From an uncultured bacterium (GTDB lineage Bacteria; Cyanobacteriota; Vampirovibrionia; Gastranaerophilales; Gastranaerophilaceae): a stretch of DNA of 52,605 nt. The stretch covers positions 1 to 52,605 of the forward strand of contig URPS01000013.1 in the NCBI GenBank assembly GCA_900549855.1. The letters run 5' to 3'. How positions within the stretch are numbered: position 1 is the first letter of the stretch; the number at the start of each line of letters is the position of its first letter. The position numbers and the translations under genes were made by a program. Under the pieces are notes generated by a model. The model was not told the DNA's origin, made no database searches, and was given only the letters and a program-made list of their open reading frames with translations. This document shows positions 8,396 to 16,297 of this stretch, one piece after another.

Positions 8396-9307
8396 CTATT
8401 TACTAACACCTTGAGCGCCGGAAACAATTTCCACAAGTTCTTGTGTAATTGCTGCTTGACGAGCCTTATTGTAGTCAATAGTTAAAGTGTTAATCATTTC
8501 TTCTGCATTATTAGAAGCTGCAGACATCGCTGTCATTCTAGCTGCTAGTTCACTCGCATTTGCTTCTAATAGAGCTTGGAATATCGAATTTGTAATATAC
8601 ATAGGAACAAGTTGTTGTAAAACAGAATGAACTGATGGCTCAAATTCCATAACAGGATCAATTTCATGAGATTCAGCTTTTTCTATTTTTACCGGTAAAA
8701 CATCCCAAGATACAACGCTATATGACATCATATTATTGAAATGTGTTGTGATAATATCAATCTTGTCAATTTTTCCGGATACAAAATCTTCCGCCAAGTC
8801 TTCTGCAATAAGACTTGCACCAGTAGCCGTCGGATCATTTGCAACATTCAAGTAGCTTTTTGCAAGTTCAAAATTACCACTTCTATGTTTGAATGCAGAT
8901 ACAGCTTTCTGACCAACAGGATAAATTACTGTTTTTATTCCATTTGAGTTATTTTCTTTTATTCTTGCCATTGTAAATTTAATAACATTGGCATTGTATG
9001 CACCAGCCAAACCCTTGTTAGAAGTTATAACAAGCAAGCCTTCAGTTTTTACTTCTCTTTTTTCTAACAAAGCAGGGTAATTGTCTAAAGCTCGTTCTAC
9101 TTTCAAGCCGGTAGTTGAATATTCTCCAACAGTAGCAAGCATTTTTCTGAACAGAAATAATAATTCGTCAGAAAAAGGTCTGGCAGCCTTAACTGTGCTT
9201 TCAGCTTTTTTTACTTTTGCAGCTGCAACCATTTTCATTGCTTTTGTAATTTTCTTTGTATTCTGTACGCTTGAAATTCTGCTTTTTATATCTTTTAAGT
9301 TTGGCAT
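8396..9307 (-). CDS. atpG: F1Fo ATP synthase subunit gamma
   Basis: Central-stalk subunit that rotates inside the alpha3beta3 head. The N-terminal helix IKSRISSVQNTKKITKAMKM and the C-terminal helix with TLDYNKARQAAITQELVEI-like residues are both typical. Length 303 aa is close to that of cyanobacterial gamma. I do not see a clear pair of cysteines like the chloroplast redox switch. It starts at ATG with AAAGGATAG upstream. It is the last gene of the atp cluster and is separated from atpA by the B-box-like gene. Cyanobacterial literature calls this gene atpC. Confidence 0.95.
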   Translation of the reverse strand: MPNLKDIKSRISSVQNTKKITKAMKMVAAAKVKKAESTVKAARPFSDELLFLFRKMLATVGEYSTTGLKVERALDNYPALLEKREVKTEGLLVITSNKGLAGAYNANVIKFTMARIKENNSNGIKTVIYPVGQKAVSAFKHRSGNFELAKSYLNVANDPTATGASLIAEDLAEDFVSGKIDKIDIITTHFNNMMSYSVVSWDVLPVKIEKAESHEIDPVMEFEPSVHSVLQQLVPMYITNSIFQALLEANASELAARMTAMSAASNNAEEMINTLTIDYNKARQAAITQELVEIVSGAQGVSK

Positions 9308-9346
9308 AATCTATCCTTTGTATATTGATACCACCAAGATATCAAA

Positions 9347-9700
9347 CTATTTTAACTTTAAATCAAATCCTTTTTTAACTAATAAAATTGCAAGAAGTGC
9401 AATTAAGACATATTCTAATATTTGAGTTGGCATCTTGCAACAACCGGTAATCTCAATTATTAAATAAGCTGCAAGGAAGAGTCCTACTAGAATAAATGCT
9501 ATTTTATTAATAGTCCAAGCACATACTGAATTATCTTTGAAATAGTTTACATAATTGACATCAGCAACATGCTTGCACTTTGGTGAACCTTTGCAAATAT
9601 AAGAATTTTTGTATTCTTCAGCGCATTCCAAGCATAAAGCTTTTCCACAAGATTTACATACCGCAAAAGCATCTCTGTCATGGTGATTAAAACATTTCAT
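9347..9700 (-). CDS. B-box-type zinc-binding membrane protein
   Basis: A 117-aa protein. Its N-terminus looks like a B-box zinc finger, with Cys/His pairs C3, H6-H7-D8, C15, C18, C24, C27 and more Cys/His at C36, C42 and H44. Two C-terminal membrane segments follow (about 62-84 and 91-110). I chose the second Met (9700) because AAGGAG lies 8 nt upstream; the ATG at 9721 precedes that site. It lies between atpA and atpG, 39 nt before atpG, so it is likely co-transcribed with the ATP synthase. Function unknown; an assembly or quality-control role is speculation. Confidence 0.75.
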   Translation of the reverse strand: MKCFNHHDRDAFAVCKSCGKALCLECAEEYKNSYICKGSPKCKHVADVNYVNYFKDNSVCAWTINKIAFILVGLFLAAYLIIEITGCCKMPTQILEYVLIALLAILLVKKGFDLKLK

Positions 9701-9760
9701 AAATAATTCTCCTTTTCTCATTTTGTTTAAATGTTGAATGAGTATATTTGTCAGGTAATG

Positions 9761-9808
9761 CCCGACCTACTTTTTGTATTAAAGTAGTTGGACTAAAAGC
9801 CCAACTAC
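9761..9808. repeat. Hairpin repeats between atpA and the B-box gene
   Basis: GTAGTTGG (9784-9791) pairs with CCAACTAC (9801-9808) around a 9-nt loop. Beside it is a GCCCGACCTAC motif of the same style as the GTAGGTC hairpins at 1708 and 19771. On the minus strand the hairpin is followed by only a short TTTAAT, so it would be a weak terminator or attenuator. It looks like a small dispersed repeat. Confidence 0.5.
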
Positions 9809-9818
9809 CAAATTAATA

Positions 9819-11330
9819 TTATAATGTTTTAGCGTAAGCTTCCAATTGAGCTTTCAAAGCTTTTATGTCATCATCAGACAATTTGCTACCTTCGTTCAAT
9901 TGTTTACTTAATTCCGGCATATTAGCTTCAAAGAATTCAAACCAACCAGCCTTAAATGCATTAATTTTCTTGTTATCAACATCATCCAAGAACCCTTCAT
10001 TAGCTGCAAATAAGATAGATACTTGTTGTGCAACTGTAAGTGGTTTATATTGAGGTTGTTTCAACACTTCTGTCAATTTTTGACCTCTAAGAAGTTGTTT
10101 CTTTGTTGCAGCGTCTAAATCAGAAGCAAATTGAGCAAATGCTTCTAATTCTCTAAACTGAGCCAAGTCTAAACGCAATTTACCGGCAACTTGTTTAATA
10201 CCTTTTGTTTGAGCGGCACCACCAACACGTGATACAGAAATACCGGCATTGATAGCAGGTCTTACGCCAGAGTTAAACAATGATGATTCCAAGAATATTT
10301 GACCGTCTGTAATAGAAATTACGTTAGTCGGAATGTACGCAGAAACATCACCGGCTTGTGTTTCAATAATCGGAAGTGCTGTAATACTACCGCCACCAAG
10401 TTCATCAGAAAGTTTAACAGCTCTTTCTAATAATCTTGAGTGTAGATAGAAAACATCTCCAGGGTATGCTTCACGTCCTGGTGGTCTTTTAAGAAGCAAG
10501 CTCATTGCACGATAAGCTTGAGCGTGTTTCGTCAAATCATCATATACAATAAGAACGTGTTTACCTTGTTCCATGAATTCTTCTGCAATAGCAACACCGG
10601 CAAATGGTGCAATATATTGCAATGGAGCCGGTTCATTTGCTGTTGCTGATACAATGATTGAATAATCCATTGCACCGTGTTTTTCTAGAGTTTTTGCCAA
10701 TTGTGCAACTGTTGAAGCTTTTTGACCTACAGCAACATAAATACAAATAACATCTCCACCCTTTTGGTTCAAAATCGTATCAATAGCGATTGCAGTTTTA
10801 CCGGTTTGTCTGTCACCGATAATCAATTCTCTTTGACCTCTACCGATTGGTGTTAGAGCATCAATCGCAGTTAAACCTGTTTGAAGTGGTTGGTGTACAG
10901 ATTTTCTTGCAACAATACCCGGAGCAACTCTTTCAATAGGACGAGTTTTATCTGTAATAATATCTCCTTTTCCATCAATTGGTTTACCAGTTGGGTTAAC
11001 GATTCTACCTATAAGAGCATCACCCACCGGAACAGATGCAATTCTGCCTGTTGTTTTTACCGTCATACCTTCTTTAATATGAACGTATTCACCAAGAATT
11101 ACGACACCAACATTGTCTTCTTCTAAGTTTAGTGTAATTCCAAGTGTTCCTTTTCCATCTTCGAATTCAACAAGCTCATTAGACATTACGTTTCTTAAAC
11201 CATAGATTCTCGCAATACCGTCACCTACTTCAAGTACGCTTCCGATATTTGATACTTCGGCTTTAGCTTCGTAATTTCTAATATTCTCTTTTAATATAGA
11301 GCTTATTTCATCAGGATTAATTACTGCCAT
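9819..11330 (-). CDS. atpA: F1Fo ATP synthase subunit alpha
   Basis: Non-catalytic nucleotide-binding subunit of the F1 head. Walker A is GDRQTGKT (172-179). The alpha signature (PPGREAYPGDVFYLHSRLLE) and the Arg-finger region (SVSRVGG) are present. Length 503 aa is standard. ATG with AAAGGG upstream; it starts 33 nt after atpH. The beta and epsilon genes are not in the window, as in cyanobacteria, where they form a separate operon. Confidence 0.97.
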   Translation of the reverse strand: MAVINPDEISSILKENIRNYEAKAEVSNIGSVLEVGDGIARIYGLRNVMSNELVEFEDGKGTLGITLNLEEDNVGVVILGEYVHIKEGMTVKTTGRIASVPVGDALIGRIVNPTGKPIDGKGDIITDKTRPIERVAPGIVARKSVHQPLQTGLTAIDALTPIGRGQRELIIGDRQTGKTAIAIDTILNQKGGDVICIYVAVGQKASTVAQLAKTLEKHGAMDYSIIVSATANEPAPLQYIAPFAGVAIAEEFMEQGKHVLIVYDDLTKHAQAYRAMSLLLKRPPGREAYPGDVFYLHSRLLERAVKLSDELGGGSITALPIIETQAGDVSAYIPTNVISITDGQIFLESSLFNSGVRPAINAGISVSRVGGAAQTKGIKQVAGKLRLDLAQFRELEAFAQFASDLDAATKKQLLRGQKLTEVLKQPQYKPLTVAQQVSILFAANEGFLDDVDNKKINAFKAGWFEFFEANMPELSKQLNEGSKLSDDDIKALKAQLEAYAKTL

Positions 11331-11363
11331 TTTTTACCCTTTCTCATATATTATAAAAATTAA

Positions 11364-11930
11364 TTATACTTTCGTTATTTGTTTTTTTAAGTTTTCCAAT
11401 CTGTGTTTAATACTGTTATCTACAACCGTTTCATCAATGTTAAACACCAGACCGCCTATAATACTTGAATCAACATTCCAAGTAGGATAGATTTCTTTTT
11501 GCAATTTTTGAGCAAGTTGTTCTTTTATATAATTTTTCTTGCCTTCATCTAATTCAATAGCAGAAGTTATTTCCACTCTTTTAATATTTTTGAACTCTTC
11601 TAATTCTTTTCTGAATTCTTCTACAATTGCATCAATTATTCCAAGTCTGTTTTTTGAATTTAATGTAATCAAAAAATCATAAACAATAGGCATTAGACGA
11701 GTTTTAAAGATTTTTTCTAAAACAACTTGTTTTTCTTCTTGCGAAATAGAAGGATTTGCAAAAACTTCTGATAAATCTTTTGACTCAGATATTATAAAGT
11801 TAATTTCTTTTAAATCATCTAGGATATCTTCTTTTGAAATTCCATCATTCTCTTGAGCAAGTTCCATTAATGCTTTTGCCCATCTTTTTGCAACCAGTTC
11901 AGAGTCTTTAAATTTAATACTGTTTCCCAT
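11364..11930 (-). CDS. atpH: F1Fo ATP synthase subunit delta
   Basis: Peripheral-stalk OSCP/delta subunit that ties the b/b' stalk to the top of F1. An N-terminal helical domain (about 1-115; RWAKALMELAQE at the start) is followed by the conserved C-terminal part (SIIGGLVFNIDETVVDNSIKHRLENL). Length 188 aa is typical. Its ATG overlaps the atpF stop by one base (TAATG), indicating translational coupling. Confidence 0.93.
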   Translation of the reverse strand: MGNSIKFKDSELVAKRWAKALMELAQENDGISKEDILDDLKEINFIISESKDLSEVFANPSISQEEKQVVLEKIFKTRLMPIVYDFLITLNSKNRLGIIDAIVEEFRKELEEFKNIKRVEITSAIELDEGKKNYIKEQLAQKLQKEIYPTWNVDSSIIGGLVFNIDETVVDNSIKHRLENLKKQITKV

Positions 11931-12451
11931 TATAAACCTGCCCTTAAATTTACTCCGTCTAATGCGTTGATACTATCATTAATTAATTTATCGTGCAAAG
12001 ATGGATTATTTCTTAATTCATTAACTATGTGATTTTTAGCAACTTCTATAGATGCTTCAGAAGCTCTTGTTAAAATATCATTTTTTATAAGTTGTGACTT
12101 GTTTTCAATACTTTTCTGGGTATTATCTTTGATATTGCTAACATTTTTTTGTGCATCTTCTAAAATTTTATCACCAACGAGTTGTGCGTTTTCTTCTGAT
12201 TTTTTAAGAATATCACTGATTTCATCTGCGACATGCGCAAATGAATCTTCTATTTTCTTTAAATCTGTTTCAGATTCCGCTTTTGCAGTTTTAGAATCTT
12301 CTATATTGTTCGCAACATCATTTTTCGCAGCTTCCAATTTTCCTGCAACATCTATACGTTTGCAAAGCCAAATAATTATGCCTAAAAATATTGCAAAATT
12401 AAAAAGATTTGTTCTTCCTATAAAATTGAAAACTTCACTTATACTAACCAT
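11930..12451 (-). CDS. atpF: F1Fo ATP synthase subunit b
   Basis: Peripheral-stalk b subunit of 173 aa: one N-terminal membrane helix (about 12-30, FNFAIFLGIIIWL) and then a long charged coiled coil. It is assigned as b because it follows b' and precedes delta, as in cyanobacteria. The ribosome-binding site is GGAGTGAG. It starts 11 nt after the b' stop and overlaps atpH by one base. Confidence 0.9.
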   Translation of the reverse strand: MVSISEVFNFIGRTNLFNFAIFLGIIIWLCKRIDVAGKLEAAKNDVANNIEDSKTAKAESETDLKKIEDSFAHVADEISDILKKSEENAQLVGDKILEDAQKNVSNIKDNTQKSIENKSQLIKNDILTRASEASIEVAKNHIVNELRNNPSLHDKLINDSINALDGVNLRAGL

Positions 12452-12462
12452 TTCTCACTCCA

Positions 12463-12933
12463 TTATTGATAGAGAATTCTATTCACTGTATCGTTGTCAA
12501 AACCTTGCACTTCACTTCTATAGCCAATCATTTTTTCAACAATATCATTTGCCAAATCAGTCATTCTTCCTTTTAAAGCTTCTTTTGTTTCATTAGAAAC
12601 ATTGTTAAGATTAGAATAAGCCTGATTTAATTCTCCGTTTGCTTCGTTTTGAGCATTATCAAGGATTTCATTTTTTTGTGCTTTAAAATCATTAATAGAT
12701 TTTGTGTATAATCCACGAGCATCATCTCTTGCCATTTTAAGCTTTGCTTCTTTATCCTTAGAGATTGTTTCTGCTTTTTTATGGTTAATGTCAGCAGTTG
12801 AAAGATTTTCATCAATAAATGTCTTTCTTTCTGCTACAATTCTACCCATAGGCTCATATAAGATTTTGTTCATTAAGAAGACAAAAACTAAAAATGATAT
12901 TATTGTAGCTAAAAATGTTGCGTTAAATTCCAT
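12463..12933 (-). CDS. atpF2: F1Fo ATP synthase subunit b' (second b-type subunit)
   Basis: A 156-aa second b-type subunit. The N-terminal membrane helix is FLATIISFLVFVFLMNKIL, followed by YEPMGRIVAERKTFID, the usual junction into the coiled coil. Having two different b genes side by side between c and delta is typical of cyanobacteria and chloroplasts (b and b' heterodimer). No good Shine-Dalgarno precedes the ATG (only AAAGAAAC), unlike its neighbours. It is separated from atpE by a 443-bp repeat region, so its expression is probably set apart from that of atpE. Confidence 0.88.
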   Translation of the reverse strand: MEFNATFLATIISFLVFVFLMNKILYEPMGRIVAERKTFIDENLSTADINHKKAETISKDKEAKLKMARDDARGLYTKSINDFKAQKNEILDNAQNEANGELNQAYSNLNNVSNETKEALKGRMTDLANDIVEKMIGYRSEVQGFDNDTVNRILYQ

Positions 12934-13376
12934 GTTTCTTTACCAATTTTTTTGTTGTTATATTTGAGGTATTTCTATTCGTAGACTTCTACCTCACCCT
13001 AACCCTCTCCTGCTAGGAGAGGGAATAACCGCCACTTGTTTTTTCGATATCAACTACCAAACAACTGACAGTTGTGCTTATGCACTACCAGTATGCTTTA
13101 TTTCTAGGCGGAGCCTGTACTTTAATACCACTAGTCGTTTTCACTAAGTAGCCGACAGGTGTGTCCAAGTACGCTTTTCTAGTAGGTTTTACTTTGAGGC
13201 GAAGCCTGTAGTCCAAATACAAGTTTGTAGTTCTTACCAAGCAGCCGATTCAATGTCTACGTGCGTCCTTGGAATTACTTTTTCTTTGTAGTTCCACCAA
13301 TGAGGCGAAACCTGTAGCCCAAATACAAGTTTGTAGTTCTTACCAAGCAGCCGACCTAATGTCTACGTGCGTAGCA
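12934..13376. repeat. Tandem and palindromic repeats between atpE and atpF2
   Basis: No gene in this 443-bp gap. A perfect hairpin CCCTCTCCT-GCT-AGGAGAGGG lies at 13003-13023. Three tandem units then follow at 13106-13195 (degenerate), 13196-13301 and 13302-13376. Each begins with an AGGCG(G/A)A(G/A)CCT mini-hairpin and contains AAGCAGCCGA or AAGTAGCCGA. Over their first about 71 bp, units 2 and 3 differ at only about five positions. The last unit runs right up to the atpE stop codon. Confidence 0.8.
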
Positions 13377-13622
13377 CTAGCCCATCATGCCAGAAAGTTT
13401 CATAGCGATAACAAGAGCGTAGATAGCACAAGCTTCTGCAAGAGCAGCACCAACTAAGAAGAAACCAACAGCTTTACCAGCGATTTCCGGTTGGCGAGAG
13501 ATTGCATCCATCAAACCTTTTGTTGCAACACCGATACCAAGACCAGCACCGATTGCACCAAAACCCATTGCAATACCTGCACCTAATTGTGCTAAATCTG
13601 AAATAGTTTTTACATCTTCCAT
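13377..13622 (-). CDS. atpE: F1Fo ATP synthase subunit c
   Basis: An 81-aa proteolipid of two membrane helices joined by the polar loop SRQPE. The ion-binding carboxylate is E63 in GAALAEACAIY. Helix 1 has the GxGxG packing pattern (GAIGAGLGIG). The residues expected in Na+-binding c subunits (Gln in helix 1, Ser/Thr right after the Glu) are absent, so H+ coupling is more likely. AAGGAG lies upstream of the ATG; it follows atpB by 43 nt. Its stop codon lies at the edge of a tandem repeat. Confidence 0.96.
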   Translation of the reverse strand: MEDVKTISDLAQLGAGIAMGFGAIGAGLGIGVATKGLMDAISRQPEIAGKAVGFFLVGAALAEACAIYALVIAMKLSGMMG

Positions 13623-13665
13623 TTTTTTCTCTCCTTTTTAAATCTATATAACTATTATTTAATTT

Positions 13666-14361
13666 TTATTCTTCAGAGTTTACAGCTGTTGCAATGTAAA
13701 CTGTTGTAAGCATTGTGAATACCAGAGCTTGAACACAAGCTACAAGTATTTCAAAAAACATTATAGGCAAAGGTAATCCCCAAGCAAAAAGTCCGATTAG
13801 AGCTGTGATTAGGATTTCACCTGCCAATATATTTCCAAATAAACGTAGAGCCAGTGTTAGAGGTCTTGTGAATAATTCTAAAATTTCAACTAACATAGAT
13901 ATTATTCCAACAAAAGAAAACTCGTGTAGAAGAAATTTCCCTTTCTTTTGTATTAAACCAGCTACAACATAATATACAAGTACAATAACCGCAAGCCCTG
14001 CTGTCAAGTTGATATCATTTGTAGGCGAAGCTAATTCACCTTGCTTTAGCTCTAGCACTTTAAAAGGAAGCTGTCCCATAAGATTTGCTGTCACTATAAA
14101 CAAAAACAATGAAGCAATCAGCGGGAAATGCTTTTGCCCATCTTTGTGAATCATTCCGTTAACAAGATTTGAAAAATATCCCAGAATACTTTCAAGTAAT
14201 AATTGAAGTTTTGTTGGGAATATTGTTAACTTACGGGTTGCAATAAATGATACAACAAGCAAAAATGCCATTGCTGCCCACATAGTAATTAATGTATCCA
14301 TATTAAAAGCCATTGTGTGTCCGGCAATAACTTTATTTACAATCCAATGTCCTTCGCTCAT
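13666..14361 (-). CDS. atpB: F1Fo ATP synthase subunit a
   Basis: Membrane subunit that forms the proton half-channels against the c-ring. Length 231 aa with about five or six membrane helices. The essential arginine is R173 in TLALRLFGNILAGE. SPTNDINLTAGLA closely resembles the cyanobacterial sequence in this loop. ATG with GAGAGAGG upstream. It is the first ATP synthase gene of the cluster and has its own promoter just upstream; no atpI is present. Confidence 0.95.
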   Translation of the reverse strand: MSEGHWIVNKVIAGHTMAFNMDTLITMWAAMAFLLVVSFIATRKLTIFPTKLQLLLESILGYFSNLVNGMIHKDGQKHFPLIASLFLFIVTANLMGQLPFKVLELKQGELASPTNDINLTAGLAVIVLVYYVVAGLIQKKGKFLLHEFSFVGIISMLVEILELFTRPLTLALRLFGNILAGEILITALIGLFAWGLPLPIMFFEILVACVQALVFTMLTTVYIATAVNSEE

Positions 14362-14385
14362 TGAATACCTCTCTCTTTCGTGTTG

Positions 14386-14414
14386 ATATTAGCACAAAAA
14401 CAAAACTAGTGCAA
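14386..14414 (-). promoter_or_regulatory. Promoter of the atp operon
   Basis: On the minus strand, TTGCAC (14414-14409), a 17-bp spacer, then TAATAT (14391-14386) preceded by TG (extended -10). It lies in the 59-bp gap between the uncharacterised gene ending at 14421 and atpB. Confidence 0.5.
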
Positions 14415-14420
14415 TTATTT

Positions 14421-15707
14421 TTATTTAGAAATAACACCTTCTTTTATTAGTTTTTCTTTAATATCTTTTTTTGTTTGGAATTCAGAGCCTGACTTATCGG
14501 TAAGTCTTTTGATAAGCATAATAGCAGGAGTTACAACCCCTAAAGCAAGTATACAAGCGCCAAGGCTGTTAACGATGGATTTTCTTTTAAGTTTTCTAAC
14601 ACCATTGAAGAATGAGTCATAGCCTTCTCCTTTTGCTAAAGAAGATTGGAATTGTCCATATAATTCAGAAACTTGTTTGTTAACATTTTCCACTTCTTTT
14701 AAGTCTATAAAAGCTCTTGTATCAATTTTATTTGTATTTTTGTATGTTTTTATTACGTCGGATTGTTTTGCTATTTGTACAATTTTATTATCCGGATTTT
14801 TGTGTAAGAACTCGTACAAATTAATATCAGAAGAGTTAGCTTTTTTAAATTCTTTTATGCTTTTTTCGATACTTCCGTCTACGAAAGATTGTTTGAAGCT
14901 GTCATCTTCTAAAACTCTTGAGTCTAGTGTTATAGATTTATTGTATTTTTGGTTGGCATTCTTTTCCATCAATTCTTGAATTTTACCACCGGCATAATAT
15001 AAGAAACATAGACATGAGCCTTCTTTTATAGCGTAGCCTACAAATTCTTGTGAACTTCTTGAATCACTTAATCTTTCTGTTGTAATAAATCCATCCATAA
15101 TGTACATATTTTTAACAGGAGAGAATGCAAATTCTTCTACGACTTTGCCAATTCCCTTAAAAGATGGGTTGGAAGAGTTATTGTCTTTTGGTTGGTTGTT
15201 TTTCTCTTTTTGTGAGTTGTTGTATTCTTTTATTAAATTTTTTCTGATTTTTTGTTCTGTGTAATATTGTTTAAGTCTTGTCATTCCAACATAAGTTAAG
15301 GCTGCCATGACGGTTGATACTACAAATTTTGTAGCAGCAAGATTTTTGAATAATCTTTTGTTTGTCTTTGCTTTTTCTAAATTCTTTTTAACATCTTCGT
15401 CTGGAGCATGTTCTTTGATTTTTTCAAACAAGTCCATGTTCTTCAAATTTCTAGGGTCAATTTTTGAGTCTAAACCAAAGCTTTTAAAAACAGTCTTATC
15501 GAACAACCATTTGAAAGCTGGAATTCCACCCAGCCATAATGCTTCGGTACCAAATTCATCTATAAATCTATCAAAACCTTCTTCTTTTCCGGTAGCGTAT
15601 GAACCGGCTGTCATCCCTAAGCAGCTTGATACGTCTTTTACGCCTAATGGTACTAATGAATTGGGGTTTCCAAGTGTAGAATATATTTTTGCAGCATTAA
15701 TCATCAT
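14421..15707 (-). CDS. Uncharacterised membrane protein upstream of atpB
   Basis: A 428-aa protein that I do not recognise. It has a soluble N-terminus (about 1-120), one hydrophobic segment at about 124-146, a long hydrophilic middle with an N/Q/K-rich linker (about 165-185), and a second clear hydrophobic segment at about 378-400 followed by a charged tail. Starts at the double ATG 15707/15704 with TAGGAT upstream. A 15-codon ORF ends 4 nt before it. It sits in the place where cyanobacteria carry atpI but is neither the size nor the shape of AtpI. Likely lineage-specific. Confidence 0.7.
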   Translation of the reverse strand: MMINAAKIYSTLGNPNSLVPLGVKDVSSCLGMTAGSYATGKEEGFDRFIDEFGTEALWLGGIPAFKWLFDKTVFKSFGLDSKIDPRNLKNMDLFEKIKEHAPDEDVKKNLEKAKTNKRLFKNLAATKFVVSTVMAALTYVGMTRLKQYYTEQKIRKNLIKEYNNSQKEKNNQPKDNNSSNPSFKGIGKVVEEFAFSPVKNMYIMDGFITTERLSDSRSSQEFVGYAIKEGSCLCFLYYAGGKIQELMEKNANQKYNKSITLDSRVLEDDSFKQSFVDGSIEKSIKEFKKANSSDINLYEFLHKNPDNKIVQIAKQSDVIKTYKNTNKIDTRAFIDLKEVENVNKQVSELYGQFQSSLAKGEGYDSFFNGVRKLKRKSIVNSLGACILALGVVTPAIMLIKRLTDKSGSEFQTKKDIKEKLIKEGVISK

Positions 15708-15711
15708 TATC

Positions 15712-15759
15712 CTACAACCCCCATATTAAATTCATTAATTTTTTACTGTGTTTGTTCAT
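15712..15759 (-). CDS. Possible 15-aa leader peptide
   Basis: ATG at 15759 with a strong AAGGAAGG ribosome-binding site, encoding MNKHSKKLMNLIWGL and a TAG stop. The stop is 4 nt before the start of the 428-aa membrane protein gene, in a different frame. The ribosome-binding site is better than that of the main gene, so re-initiation from this leader could set its expression. Inference only; no conservation data. Confidence 0.35.
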   Translation of the reverse strand: MNKHSKKLMNLIWGL

Positions 15760-15851
15760 ACTACAACCTTCCTTTCACTGTAAGTTATGTAAATCTTAAA
15801 AATTGCTAGTGTTTTAACATTTATTTACATAAATTAGTAAATTAATTTACA

Positions 15852-15890
15852 TAAAAAAAGAACTCCCGCTTATAGGAGTCCTTTTCTTTT
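15852..15890 (-). terminator. Terminator of rpoZ-like gene
   Basis: On the minus strand GGACTCC (15881-15875) pairs with GGGAGTTC (15867-15860), with one G-U pair, and is followed by seven Ts. It closes the rpoZ-like gene ending at 15904. Confidence 0.75.
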
Positions 15891-15903
15891 ATAAAAACAA
15901 AAC

Positions 15904-16146
15904 TTAGCCTACAAGTTCGGTATCATCCGACTCGGAAGCTTTAACCATGATTGCATGTTCTACAGGATTTTCTTTCTTGTAAGAACTGTCACTAGCAGCT
16001 TCCTCAAAACCAAACTCGTCTCGGGCTTTCTTCATTTGAGTTTCATCAACAAGCTTTTTAGCAAGTTCTGCAATTTCATACACCAATTTGTAACGATTAT
16101 CTGTATTTTCGTTTAATTCCCAGGCTATTTTTACAATTTGATCCAT
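15904..16146 (-). CDS. rpoZ: RNA polymerase omega subunit-like protein
   Basis: An 80-aa acidic protein. The core NRYKLVYEIAELAKKL matches the omega pattern NRF/Y-x-L-V...A..A..L, and NPVEHAIMVKASE matches the later omega stretch (KPV..AI.E.....). The layout, with an insertion between the two blocks and a C-terminal acidic tail ending in ELVG, resembles cyanobacterial omega. Omega helps assembly and stability of RNA polymerase. The start is ATG with AGAGGTAAAG upstream. Its upstream region has an AGTAA-N5-TGTAA pair. The assignment rests on short motifs. Confidence 0.65.
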   Translation of the reverse strand: MDQIVKIAWELNENTDNRYKLVYEIAELAKKLVDETQMKKARDEFGFEEAASDSSYKKENPVEHAIMVKASESDDTELVG

Positions 16147-16177
16147 CTTTACCTCTTTTTTTTACCTTAATTCAATT

Positions 16178-16275
16178 CTATAACACACATAAATATTTGT
16201 CCAGAAGTATTTTCTTTACAAAAGTTTACTAAAAAGTCAATTTTTAGTAGCAAACAAACTTTATATATACATACG
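16178..16275. promoter_or_regulatory. Divergent promoter region of rpoZ-like and EF-hand-like genes
   Basis: Leftward: AGTAA (16230-16226) and TGTAA (16220-16216), 10 bp apart, then TATAGA (16183-16178) 47 bp after the first box, the same distance as in the calpain promoter. Rightward: ACTTTATATATAC (16258-16270), which matches the core of the promoters at 50252 and 52557, but without correctly oriented TGTAA boxes. One site could serve both genes. Confidence 0.45.
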
Positions 16276-16297
16276 AGATATTAATAAGGAGTTTATT

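Noticed and set aside
13106..13376. Possible CRISPR array
   Set aside because: The repeated unit is long (about 76-106 bp), only three copies, with no short constant repeat/variable spacer pattern and no cas genes nearby.
13377..13622. Na+-dependent ATP synthase
   Set aside because: The c subunit lacks the Gln and Ser/Thr ligands expected for Na+ binding.
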